Below, piece by piece: positions 17,229 to 25,493 of a DNA stretch of 64,000 nt. A program made the position numbers and the translations under genes. The stretch is from NCBI GenBank assembly GCA_041821185.1, contig JBGUBD010000001.1, forward strand, positions 248,001 through 312,000, given 5' to 3'. Source of the DNA: Phycisphaerales bacterium AB-hyl4. Its GTDB lineage: Bacteria; Planctomycetota; Phycisphaerae; Phycisphaerales; Phycisphaeraceae. Under the pieces are notes generated by a model. It did no database searches. It was not told the origin of the DNA and saw only the letters and a program-made list of their open reading frames with translations. How positions within the stretch are numbered: position 1 is the stretch's first letter; each line of letters opens with the position of its first letter.

Positions 17229-19132
17229 GCACGTATACCGCCAAAGATATTCAGGTTCTCGAAGGCCTTGAGCCCGTACGCAAACGCCCCGGGATGTACA
17301 TCGGCGGCGTGTCGTCGGCGGGGCTGCACCACCTCGTGTGGGAAGTGCTCGACAACTCGGTCGACGAAGCCATGAACGGCTACGCGACCGAGATCGTGCT
17401 CACGCTCCACAAGGATGGCACGAGCATTACCGTGGCTGACAACGGGCGCGGCATTCCCGTTGACATTCACCCGAAGCATAAGAAGTCCGCGCTCGAAATC
17501 ATCCTCGGCACACTGCACGCCGGCGGCAAGTTCGAGCACGATAACTACAAAACCTCCGGCGGCCTGCACGGCGTGGGCTCGTCGGTCGTCAACGCACTGA
17601 GCAAGAAACTCGTCGCCACCGTCAAACGCGACGGCCACGAGTGGCAGATGACCTTCGCCGCGGGCAAGCCGCAGGGCAAGCTGAAGAAAGTCGGCAGCGC
17701 GCGCGGCAGCGGCACGACGATCTACTTCCACCCCGACGCGACCATCTTCCCCAAGACCGAGTTCGATGCGGAGTTGATTCGCCATCGACTGGAAATCACC
17801 AGCTATCTGCACAAGGGTGTCAAGGTCGTCTTCAAAGATGAAACGACCAACAAGGTCGACACGTTTCAGCATCGCGAAGGACTGGTGCAGTACCTGGCGA
17901 AGCTGACGAAAGAGCGCGAAGCCAAGTCGGTTGTCGATCAGCCGTTCAGCTTCGAACGTGAAAGCGATGACGGCAAGGTGGAAGTCTGCTTCCACTGGAC
18001 GGAGTCGACCGAAGAGCACGTGCGCAGTTATGTCAACGGCATCCCCACCGGCTCGGGCGGGTCGCATGAAACGGGCCTGCGGACGGGGATCAACAAGGCG
18101 ATCCGCAATTATGTGGAGACGCATAACCTCACGCCGCGCGGTGTGAACATCTCGGCGGAGGACATTCGCGAAGGCGTGATCGGCGTGCTGAGCGTGTTCA
18201 TCACCGATCCGCAGTTCCAGGGGCAGACCAAGGATCGGCTGAACAACCCCGAAGCGCAGCAACTCGTCGACGCGGCAGTGCGGCAAAGTTTCGAGCATTG
18301 GCTGAACGAGAACCGCACGTCGGCCGAGGCGATCGTGCACCGCATCATCCTCGCGGCGCGGGCGCGCGAGGCAAGCCGGGCGGCGAGCGCGTCGATCAGT
18401 CGCAAGACGGCGACGTCCGGCCGACTCAATCTGCCGGGCAAGCTCAGCGACTGCGCCAACAGTAACCGCGGCGACAGTGAGCTGTTTATCGTGGAAGGCG
18501 ACTCGGCCGGCGGCAGCGCGAAGCAAGGGCGAAATCGTGCGACGCAGGCGATCCTCCCCCTGCGCGGCAAGGTGCTCAACACGGAGTCGGTCGCGCTGGC
18601 GAAGGTGCTGGAGAACAAGGAACTGGCGGACCTTGTCACGGCCATGGGCTGCGGCGTGGGCAAGGATTTCGACCTTAAGAAGCTGCGCTACGATCGCGTG
18701 ATTCTGTTGGCCGACGCGGACTCGGACGGGCATCACATCACGACGTTGTTGCTCACGTTTTTCTATCGCCATCTGCGCGAGTTGCTCGCGGCGCACCGGG
18801 TGTACCTGGCCGTGCCGCCGTTGTATCGGCTGGACATTGGCAAAGAGACATACTGGGCGGCGGACGACCCGGACCGCGACCGCATTTTGAAGAAGCATCG
18901 CAAGGGCAATGCGAAGGTGGAGACAACGCGCTTCAAGGGCCTGGGCGAGATGATGCCGAAGGTGTTGTGGGAGACAACGTTGAACCCCAAGACGCGGCGG
19001 CTGCTGCGTGTTGATGTGGACGATGCGCTGGAGACGGATCGCGTGATGAGCGACCTGATGGGCAAAGACCCGTCCGCCCGCTTCCGCTTCATCATGGAGC
19101 GCGCGGAAGAGGCGGAGGAGTTGGATGTGTGA
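17225..19132 (+). CDS. gyrB: Type IIA DNA topoisomerase subunit B (GyrB/ParE)
   Basis: ATPase subunit partner of the A subunit at 13848. The 635 residues hold a GHKL ATPase domain (EVLDNSVDEA, DNGRGIPVDIH, GGLHGVGSSVVNAL), a transducer domain, and a TOPRIM domain with EGDSAGGSAK (E424) and the DADSDGHH metal site. KGLGEMM follows. The length is that of short GyrB/ParE proteins. GyrB and ParE cannot be separated by eye, and planctomycetes may carry more than one pair. Start overlaps the YhcH-family gene by four bases. Confidence 0.88.
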   Translation: MSTYTAKDIQVLEGLEPVRKRPGMYIGGVSSAGLHHLVWEVLDNSVDEAMNGYATEIVLTLHKDGTSITVADNGRGIPVDIHPKHKKSALEIILGTLHAGGKFEHDNYKTSGGLHGVGSSVVNALSKKLVATVKRDGHEWQMTFAAGKPQGKLKKVGSARGSGTTIYFHPDATIFPKTEFDAELIRHRLEITSYLHKGVKVVFKDETTNKVDTFQHREGLVQYLAKLTKEREAKSVVDQPFSFERESDDGKVEVCFHWTESTEEHVRSYVNGIPTGSGGSHETGLRTGINKAIRNYVETHNLTPRGVNISAEDIREGVIGVLSVFITDPQFQGQTKDRLNNPEAQQLVDAAVRQSFEHWLNENRTSAEAIVHRIILAARAREASRAASASISRKTATSGRLNLPGKLSDCANSNRGDSELFIVEGDSAGGSAKQGRNRATQAILPLRGKVLNTESVALAKVLENKELADLVTAMGCGVGKDFDLKKLRYDRVILLADADSDGHHITTLLLTFFYRHLRELLAAHRVYLAVPPLYRLDIGKETYWAADDPDRDRILKKHRKGNAKVETTRFKGLGEMMPKVLWETTLNPKTRRLLRVDVDDALETDRVMSDLMGKDPSARFRFIMERAEEAEELDV

Positions 19133-19183
19133 GGTGATGCAGGGACCTGCCCTATCACTTTTCTCCTCATAAGGGGGCGACTC

Positions 19184-19831
19184 ATGCCTGAATTCGAAGT
19201 GATTGGCTATGGACGGGAAACCGGCAGGCTTCGCAAACGGCGATATTCGGCGACCGATGAAGAACACGCAATTCACCGTGCAGGAGACGACGGCACGGTT
19301 GTGGAGAGCGTGAAGAAGTTACCGGAACGGCCTGCGACCGATGCACAGAAGGCCTACGCGACCCGCCTCGGGATAAGCTTTGATGAGAACATTGGTATGG
19401 ATCGGATAAGCGAGTTGATCACGAGCGAAGAAACGCGGGAGCTTCGCGAAAAGGCAAAAACATACGGCCTCGAAGTGCCTGATGGTTGGGCATATGAACC
19501 TTTTAGTGACTATATTCAAGATTTCGAGTGTGCTCGAACCTGGGTATATAGCGTTACCCGACACTTGGCAAAAGCTTCGTGGGCACGCTATCGCGATGTT
19601 CCAGTAGATCCCAATGTGGTACGTCGTATTGCACTCACACTTATGCAGCATGCAGACCTGATGAATTACATCTATGACGCGCCCGAAGGCTCCACCGACG
19701 ATGCATATTTTGATGAGTTGCATCACTTGGAAATCGATTGGGGCGACGAATGGTATTTCTTCGGACGAAAGGCAGGTGGGCCAAGTCCTACGTCGAAGGC
19801 TTATCGGTTTGTCGCCGAATTTGATGTCTAA
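19184..19831 (+). CDS. Hypothetical protein of atypical base composition
   Basis: A 215-residue unknown. It contains a TDAQKAYATRLGISF...RISELI segment (about 52-80), a short helical module often seen in phage or plasmid proteins. It ends with an acidic, Trp-rich region (EIDWGDEWYFFGRK). Its codons use A/T at third positions much more than its neighbours, suggesting recent transfer. A double-hairpin repeat follows at once. The start has AAGGGGG upstream. No function is proposed. Confidence 0.6.
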   Translation: MPEFEVIGYGRETGRLRKRRYSATDEEHAIHRAGDDGTVVESVKKLPERPATDAQKAYATRLGISFDENIGMDRISELITSEETRELREKAKTYGLEVPDGWAYEPFSDYIQDFECARTWVYSVTRHLAKASWARYRDVPVDPNVVRRIALTLMQHADLMNYIYDAPEGSTDDAYFDELHHLEIDWGDEWYFFGRKAGGPSPTSKAYRFVAEFDV

Positions 19832-19851
19832 CTCGTAAGGCCGGATGCCGG

Positions 19852-19923
19852 GTGCCACTGGTGGCTTGCCCACCAATGGTCCGTCGACGTTTATCGCTCT
19901 GGTGGGCAAGCCACCAGTGGCAC
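19852..19923. repeat. Perfect 24-base inverted repeat, GGTGGGC type
   Basis: Arms 19852-19875 and 19900-19923 are exact reverse complements with a 24-base spacer. Each arm has internal dyad symmetry (ACTGGTGGC-TT-GCCCACCA). It lies between two convergent genes and may end both transcripts, although no T-run is present. Confidence 0.85.
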
Positions 19924-19937
19924 GCTCATGAACATTC

Positions 19938-21152
19938 TCACCCCGCGACGACGCTTGAGAGCTGGAAGATTGGCAGGAGCATGGCGATCGCGACGAAGCC
20001 GATGATGGCACCCATGACGATGATCATGGCGGGCTCGATGTAGCGGGTGCTTTGGGCGATCTGTTCGTCGAACGCTTCTTCGGTGAAGGTGGCGACGCGT
20101 TCCATAACGCGGCCGAGTCGGCCGGACTTTTCGCCGGCGAAGATCATCTGCGACACGCTGCGCGGGACCAGGGGCGAGTCCATCATGGCTTCGCTGAGCT
20201 GAACGCCGCGGCGGAGGCGGTCGTCGATGTCTTTCCAGAGGCGGTCGAAGTAGACGTTGCGTGTGGTTTCACGGGTGATCTCGATCATGTCGAGCACGGG
20301 GACGCCGGCGTTGATGAGCGTGCCCATCGTCTGGCAGCCGCGGGCGAGGTAGACCTTGTGAAACAGCGGGCCGATGACGGGCGTGTGCAGCTTCAGCCAG
20401 TCGTAGGTGTACCGGCCCGGCGTGGTTTGGCCGAACGAGACGAGGCCGACGGTGACGGCGATGAGGCCGATGAGGTAGTAGTACCAGTAGTGCATCAGCG
20501 AATGGCTGGCGTCCATGAGGAAGGCGGTGGCCCAGGGGAGGGTGACGCCGCGCGTGTCGTAGATGCCGACGAAGCGGGGCATGACGAACGTGAGCAGGAA
20601 GAGGGTGACGCCGAGGACCATGACCATCATGACGCCGGGGTAGGTGAGGGCGCCGCGGATCTTGCGTCGCGTGGCGAGTTCTTTTTCGAGATGCTTGGCG
20701 AGTCGTTCGAGCATTGGGCCCATCGAGCCGGACGCTTCGCTGGCGCGCAGCAGCGAGATCATGACGGGCGGGAAGGTGCGCGGGTAGCGGGCGAGTGTGG
20801 CGGAGAGCGCGTTGCCGGCCTGCACCTGCTGGCAGACGTCTTCGAGCACGGCTCGGAAGTTTTCGTCGGCGGTCTGGTCGGTGGCGGCCTGGAGCGCTTC
20901 GCTCAGCGGCACGCCGGTGTCGACCATGACGGCGAGTTGGTGGGTGAAGCTGGCGACGTCGGCGCGGTTGACGCGGATGCGACGGGGGTCGCGTTTGCGT
21001 GCGGCAGCGCCGTCGCGGGCGGGCTTGAGGTCAACGACGAACTTGCCTTCGCCGCGCAGCCGTCGGCCGGCCTCTTCGAGGCTGGTGGCTTGGAGGATGC
21101 CGGTGAGCATCTCGCCCCGATTGTCGCGTGCTTTGTAGCTGAACTGGCTCAT
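19938..21152 (-). CDS. pilC: Type IV pilus / type II secretion inner-membrane protein PilC/GspF
   Basis: Platform protein of the pilus or secretion assembly in the inner membrane. The 404 residues hold two GspF domains (about 70-190 and 270-395). Marks include LAVMVDTGVPLSEAL and its repeat MGTLINAGVPVLDMI. Three hydrophobic helices are seen (GVMMVMVLGVTLFLLTF, HYWYYYLIGLIAVT and a C-terminal helix). The ATG at 21152 fits the family start (SQFSYKARDNRGE). An in-frame extension upstream is heptamer repeat DNA. It is the last gene of the operon from 27001, 90 bases after the ATPase gene. Confidence 0.9.
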   Translation of the reverse strand: MSQFSYKARDNRGEMLTGILQATSLEEAGRRLRGEGKFVVDLKPARDGAAARKRDPRRIRVNRADVASFTHQLAVMVDTGVPLSEALQAATDQTADENFRAVLEDVCQQVQAGNALSATLARYPRTFPPVMISLLRASEASGSMGPMLERLAKHLEKELATRRKIRGALTYPGVMMVMVLGVTLFLLTFVMPRFVGIYDTRGVTLPWATAFLMDASHSLMHYWYYYLIGLIAVTVGLVSFGQTTPGRYTYDWLKLHTPVIGPLFHKVYLARGCQTMGTLINAGVPVLDMIEITRETTRNVYFDRLWKDIDDRLRRGVQLSEAMMDSPLVPRSVSQMIFAGEKSGRLGRVMERVATFTEEAFDEQIAQSTRYIEPAMIIVMGAIIGFVAIAMLLPIFQLSSVVAG

Positions 21153-21160
21153 GGCGTGGT

Positions 21161-21197
21161 GATTTCTAATTTGTGATTGCTGATTTCTAATTGATTC
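21161..21197. repeat. Heptamer array upstream of pilC
   Basis: Five consecutive 7-base units (TTTCTAA, TTTGTGA, TTGCTGA, TTTCTAA, TTGATTC) lie in the gap between the pilB-type and pilC genes. The units are shared with the array at 11597. Confidence 0.65.
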
Positions 21198-21242
21198 GCA
21201 CGACCAGGCAATCTGCAAGCATCATTCGGTCATGTTGATTGC

Positions 21243-23006
21243 TCACACGGTGGTGGCGGTAAACAGTTCTTCGAGTGTGGTGACGCCGGCGCGGACCTTG
21301 GCGATGCCGTCGTCGCGGAGGGTGTGGTAAGCGCCAGCGTCGGTGGCCATCTGTCGAAGTTCCTGCAGGCTGACGCCGCGGCTGATGGCGTCGAGCAGGT
21401 TGTCGTCGGGCACGAGCAGTTCGTACACGCCGACGCGGCCGCGGTAGCCGGTCTGGCGACACTTGGGGCAGCCTTGGCCCTGGTAGAGCGTTTTGATCTC
21501 AACGCCCTGCTCGGCAAGGCGGTCGAGGCTGTGGGCGACGTGGCTGTCGGGTGTGACGGCTTCTTTGCAGTCGGGGCAGATTTTTCGCACGAGTCGCTGG
21601 GCGATGACGGCGCGGATGGAGGCGGCGACGAGGTAAGGTTCGACGCCGACGTTGAACAGTCGTGTGACGGCGCTGGGCGCGTCGTTGGTGTGCAACGTGG
21701 AGAGTACGAGGTGGCCGGTGAGGGCGGCCTGTGTGGCGATGCGTGCGGTTTCCTGGTCGCGGATTTCGCCGAGCATGACGACGTCCGGGTCTTGCCTCAG
21801 GAGCGAGCGAAGCGCGCCGGCGAAGGTGAAGCCGGCCTTTTCGTTGACCTGGAACTGGTTGACGCCGTCGAGGCTGTACTCCACGGGGTCTTCGACGGTG
21901 GAGATGTTGATATCGTCGCTGTTGATTTCGTTGAGCGTGGCGTAAAGCGTGGTGGATTTACCCGAGCCAGTGGGCCCGGTGACGAGGATGATGCCGTTGG
22001 GCTGGTGGACGGCGCGGCGGTAGCGTTCGAGTGTGTCTTCGGGGAAGCCGAGCCGTTCGAGACGGACCATGGCGTTCTGGGTGTCGATGATGCGGATGAC
22101 GACTTTTTCGCCGAATCGGCCGGGCATGGTGGAGACGCGGAGGTCGATCTGGCGTTTGTCGATCATGACGCAGATGCCGCCGTCCTGGGGCAGGCGTCGT
22201 TCGGAGATATCGAGGCCGGCCATGATTTTGATACGGCTGACCATGGCGGGGAGCATCTGGTGCGGCGGGGTCATTTTTTCGAACAGTCGGCCGTCGACGC
22301 GATAGCGGACGCGCAGCGTCTGGTCGCCGGGCTCGATGTGAATGTCGCTGGCTTCTTCGTGGACGGCCTGGTAGATCAGGTAGTTCACGAGTTTGATGAC
22401 GGGCGATTCGTTGGCGGCGTTCTGAGCGTCGTTGAGGTCGGTGACCTCTTTTTCGACGAGGCTCATCGCATCTTCCTGCACGTCTTCAACGAGCTGGTCG
22501 ATGACGAACACGTTTTCCTGCGGCAGGAACAGGTGCAGCGTGTGCTGGATGTCTTTGGCGGTGGCGGCGACGAGTTGCACGCGATGGCCGGTGAGTCGTT
22601 CGATCTCTTCGATGACGAACACGTTGGCGGGCTCGTGCACGGCGACGGTGAGCACGTCGCGGACGAGGAACAGCGGGAGGACGCCCTGCTTTTCGAGGAA
22701 GTCGCGCGGCAGCTGGTCGACGACCGCGGGGTCGGCGATGCGTGGATGGATGCGGGCGAACGGGATGCCGTACGCCTCGGCGAGCACTTCCATGACCTGC
22801 TCTTCGCTGACGATTTTCATCTCGACCAGCGTTTCGCCGAGCAGTCTCTTGTGGCCGCGCTCGCGTTGGGCGGCGAGCGCTTTGTCGAGCTGGTCCTGTT
22901 TGATGACGCCTTTTTCAAGCAGCAGATCGCCGACACGAATGGCGTGCGGCGGAATGATCGCGCCACGGTCGCTGCCTGTGCTTGTTGAGAGGAATGACAG
23001 ATCCAT
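21243..23006 (-). CDS. pilB: PilB/GspE-type assembly ATPase
   Basis: Cytosolic hexameric ATPase driving pilin or pseudopilin assembly. The 587 residues comprise an N-terminal MshEN/GspE-N domain (RVGDLLLEKGVIKQDQLDKAL..., about 20-160), the Walker A motif GPTGSGKSTT near 345, an Asp box, Walker B LGEIRDQETA, and a C-terminal four-cysteine zinc motif (CPDC, CPKC). MshEN domains can bind cyclic di-GMP, which fits the HD-GYP gene in the same operon. The ATG at 23006 shares a base with the stop of the STAS gene (TAATG). A second PilB-type gene is at 52222. Confidence 0.9.
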   Translation of the reverse strand: MDLSFLSTSTGSDRGAIIPPHAIRVGDLLLEKGVIKQDQLDKALAAQRERGHKRLLGETLVEMKIVSEEQVMEVLAEAYGIPFARIHPRIADPAVVDQLPRDFLEKQGVLPLFLVRDVLTVAVHEPANVFVIEEIERLTGHRVQLVAATAKDIQHTLHLFLPQENVFVIDQLVEDVQEDAMSLVEKEVTDLNDAQNAANESPVIKLVNYLIYQAVHEEASDIHIEPGDQTLRVRYRVDGRLFEKMTPPHQMLPAMVSRIKIMAGLDISERRLPQDGGICVMIDKRQIDLRVSTMPGRFGEKVVIRIIDTQNAMVRLERLGFPEDTLERYRRAVHQPNGIILVTGPTGSGKSTTLYATLNEINSDDINISTVEDPVEYSLDGVNQFQVNEKAGFTFAGALRSLLRQDPDVVMLGEIRDQETARIATQAALTGHLVLSTLHTNDAPSAVTRLFNVGVEPYLVAASIRAVIAQRLVRKICPDCKEAVTPDSHVAHSLDRLAEQGVEIKTLYQGQGCPKCRQTGYRGRVGVYELLVPDDNLLDAISRGVSLQELRQMATDAGAYHTLRDDGIAKVRAGVTTLEELFTATTV

Positions 23007-23344
23007 TAGGCGAGGCTCCTGATCGCGGCTTCGACGTCGTCGTGGCGTGCAAACTGATCGGCCAGGCGGGTCAACTGAAGAATCGTGGTGATGTTTTCCG
23101 GGCATGCGGCGAGTCGCAACTGCCCGAGTTTTTCCGTGCAGTTTTCCTGCACCCAGAGCATGGCTTCGAGGCCTTGCGAGTCGATGAACTGCAACTCGGC
23201 CATGTCGAGCACGATGTCGTGCACCGTTCCGGCGTCGAGTCGCTCGCGTACGGCCTGGCGGAGCTTTTCGCCGTCGTCATCGGCGAACTCGCCCTTGAGG
23301 TGAAGCACGCTGAACTGTTCTTGATCTTCGCAGGTGAGTTTCAT
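23006..23344 (-). CDS. STAS-domain anti-sigma-factor antagonist-like protein
   Basis: A single STAS domain of 112 residues, like SpoIIAA/RsbV proteins that bind kinase/anti-sigma partners. The phosphorylation motif is intact: D55-S56-x-G in FIDSQGLEAM. The ATG at 23344 is chosen because MKLTCEDQ begins the first strand. It lies 86 bases after the HD-GYP gene and is coupled to the pilB-type gene. No RsbW-type kinase is encoded nearby, so its partner is unknown. Confidence 0.82.
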   Translation of the reverse strand: MKLTCEDQEQFSVLHLKGEFADDDGEKLRQAVRERLDAGTVHDIVLDMAELQFIDSQGLEAMLWVQENCTEKLGQLRLAACPENITTILQLTRLADQFARHDDVEAAIRSLA

Positions 23345-23430
23345 GGTTGATGGTCCGTGTGGTCCGTGCGATCCGGCCCTTCGTTGCTGCACTGCTCAGG
23401 GCTCGGCTTGGCGGTGAATCGGTGTTGATG

Positions 23431-25089
23431 TCAGGCGGACTTGCGAACTTCCTCGTTCTGGTGTCGTTTGATCATCTGGAAGTATGGGCCGAAGTCGAGC
23501 TTGACGAACAGCTTGACCAGCTCGGGGTCGAACTGGCTTCCGCTGCAACGGTGCATTTCTTTGAGCACTTCGTCCATGGCCATGCCGCGTCGGTAGGTGC
23601 GGTCGCTGCTCATGGCGTCGAAGGCGTCGGCGAGTCCGATGAGTCGGCCGAAGAGGGGGATGCCTTCGCCCTTGAGACCATGGGGGTAGCCGCGGCCGTC
23701 CCATCGTTCGTGGTGGTAGAGCACGCCGGGGATGAGGTCGCTCATCTGTCGGATGTCCTGAAGGATGCGAGCGCCGATTTCCGGATGGCGTTTGATCAGG
23801 CCAAACTCCTCTTCAGTCAGTCGGCCGGGCTTGCAGAGGACGGACTCGGGCACGCCGATCTTGCCCACGTCGTGGACGAGGCCGGCGACGTAGACGCGTT
23901 CACAGGCCGCTTCATCGAGGCCGGCGGCGCGGGCGAGGGCACGGCTCATCTGGGCGACGCGCTCGGAGTGGCCGTGGGTATAGCTGTCTTTCGCGTCGAT
24001 CGCGGCGGTGAGTGCATGCAACGTGCCCATGAACATGGACTGCATGTCGTCATAGAGCATCATGTTGTCGAGGAAGATCGAGAGGCTGTTGGCCAATGAG
24101 CTGCAAAGCTTCGAGTCGATGCTGCCGAGGTGCGTTCCGTCGAGTTTGTCACCGCCCAGCAGCAAGCCGAGCAGTCGGCCGTCGGAATGCAGGGGGACCA
24201 TGAGCAGGCTTTGCGAGAGGCTGTCAAGGCCGGCGATGTTCAGCGACGTTGTGTCGTCGACGACGACGGGGTTGATCTGGTCGCCCATGCGGCGCATGAG
24301 GTGTCGGCCGATGTTTTTAATGGTTTTCGTGTCGGCATTGAGCGGGCCGGCGCGGAACAGCTCACCGGCGAACGATTCGAGTCGGGGCTCGTGGTCGATC
24401 AGTTGAAGCGTCATCCATCGCAAGCCGGCGACCTGTTGCAGATCGCTGCACGCATCGGTCAGGAAGGTGCGCGGCGACTGGTTGACGGTCATGCTGCTGG
24501 ACAGTTTGTAGAGCAGGCTCAACTCTTCGTATGAGTCGGCAAGTTCCTGGCTCATGCCTTCGAGTTCGCGATCGCGACGTTCGAGTTCGCCGAGGTCTCG
24601 TTGCATCCAGTCGAGCGTCAGGGCAAGGCGTTCCGCCTCGACTCGGCCGAACAGTTGATCGAGCTGAACGCGGTTGCGTACCACCTGGGCGTCGAGTTGC
24701 GCGTGCTGGCAGACGAGTTGAAACTGGTCGGCCTGAAGGAAGTCAGGCCCGAGCATCAGGCCGGCGAGCACAAGTTCAGGGTTGCGTCGGCCTTCGGACC
24801 GCCGTCGGCGACCGCTTGGCAACGGCAGCAGCCACACGCCGGGCCACGGCTCGACGACTTCGCCGACGGATGATTCGAGGTCCGCCACGCGACTGCGCAG
24901 GGTGGCGGTGAACGCGGGGCATGCGACGACCTGCTGTTCAAGCCAGCCGGCACCTCGCATTGCGTGCACCCGGCCGTCCACCTCGATCTGTACAACGCTG
25001 ACCTTCAGTGTGGTCAGTCGGCTGTGCAGACAGTCGGTCTTACGACGAGCGTCCGAGTTTTGAGTGATTGACAGTTTCGTCATGATCAT
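23431..25089 (-). CDS. HD-GYP phosphodiesterase with GAF-like sensor
   Basis: Likely cyclic-di-GMP phosphodiesterase. Of 552 residues, the first half contains a GAF-like region after a helical linker (about 160-340, from ERRDRELEGM). The C-terminal HD-GYP domain (about 355-540) has the full set: HGHSERVAQ, HDVGKIG, RHPEIGARIL, HHERWDGRGYP and DAFDAMSSDRTYR. It has no membrane helix, so it is cytosolic. Its ATG overlaps the stop of the response-regulator gene (ATGA), so the two are coupled. Confidence 0.88.
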   Translation of the reverse strand: MIMTKLSITQNSDARRKTDCLHSRLTTLKVSVVQIEVDGRVHAMRGAGWLEQQVVACPAFTATLRSRVADLESSVGEVVEPWPGVWLLPLPSGRRRRSEGRRNPELVLAGLMLGPDFLQADQFQLVCQHAQLDAQVVRNRVQLDQLFGRVEAERLALTLDWMQRDLGELERRDRELEGMSQELADSYEELSLLYKLSSSMTVNQSPRTFLTDACSDLQQVAGLRWMTLQLIDHEPRLESFAGELFRAGPLNADTKTIKNIGRHLMRRMGDQINPVVVDDTTSLNIAGLDSLSQSLLMVPLHSDGRLLGLLLGGDKLDGTHLGSIDSKLCSSLANSLSIFLDNMMLYDDMQSMFMGTLHALTAAIDAKDSYTHGHSERVAQMSRALARAAGLDEAACERVYVAGLVHDVGKIGVPESVLCKPGRLTEEEFGLIKRHPEIGARILQDIRQMSDLIPGVLYHHERWDGRGYPHGLKGEGIPLFGRLIGLADAFDAMSSDRTYRRGMAMDEVLKEMHRCSGSQFDPELVKLFVKLDFGPYFQMIKRHQNEEVRKSA

Positions 25090-25493
25090 GGCGCCTGTAC
25101 AGCCTCCGCGTTTGTCTGCTTGCCAAGCAGTTCCTTCACCCGCGCAAGCACTTCGCGCGGGCTGAACGGCTTGCTGAGGACGAGGGCGATGTTCGTCTGC
25201 TTGAGCACGTCTTCACCGATGCTGAACCCGCGAGCGGTCAGCATCAGCGCGGGCGTGTCGCTCGTGCGCGGATCGCGCTTGAGCTGCTGGCAGAGCTCCA
25301 GACCGCTGAGCATCGGCATCTGGTAGTCGGTGATCACCAACGCCGGGCGCTGCTCCAGCGCCAGGGCGAGGGCTTCTTCGCCGTCCTCGGCGGTGATGAC
25401 GCGGTAGCCTGCGTTTTGCAGCTTCAGCGACACCACATGCACGATATGGCTTTCATCATCCACCACCAGAATCAATGAGCGGTCGTCGGCCAT
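25086..25493 (-). CDS. Stand-alone response regulator receiver
   Basis: A CheY-like receiver of 135 residues with no output domain. The acidic pair is D12-D13, the phosphoacceptor is D56 in VITDYQMP, the switch Thr lies in MLTA, and K108 is in SKPFSP. It is flanked by overlapping genes: the histidine kinase stop shares TGATG with its start, and its stop shares ATGA with the HD-GYP gene. It may relay phosphorylation to the HD-GYP protein or the pilus ATPase by contact. Confidence 0.9.
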   Translation of the reverse strand: MADDRSLILVVDDESHIVHVVSLKLQNAGYRVITAEDGEEALALALEQRPALVITDYQMPMLSGLELCQQLKRDPRTSDTPALMLTARGFSIGEDVLKQTNIALVLSKPFSPREVLARVKELLGKQTNAEAVQAP

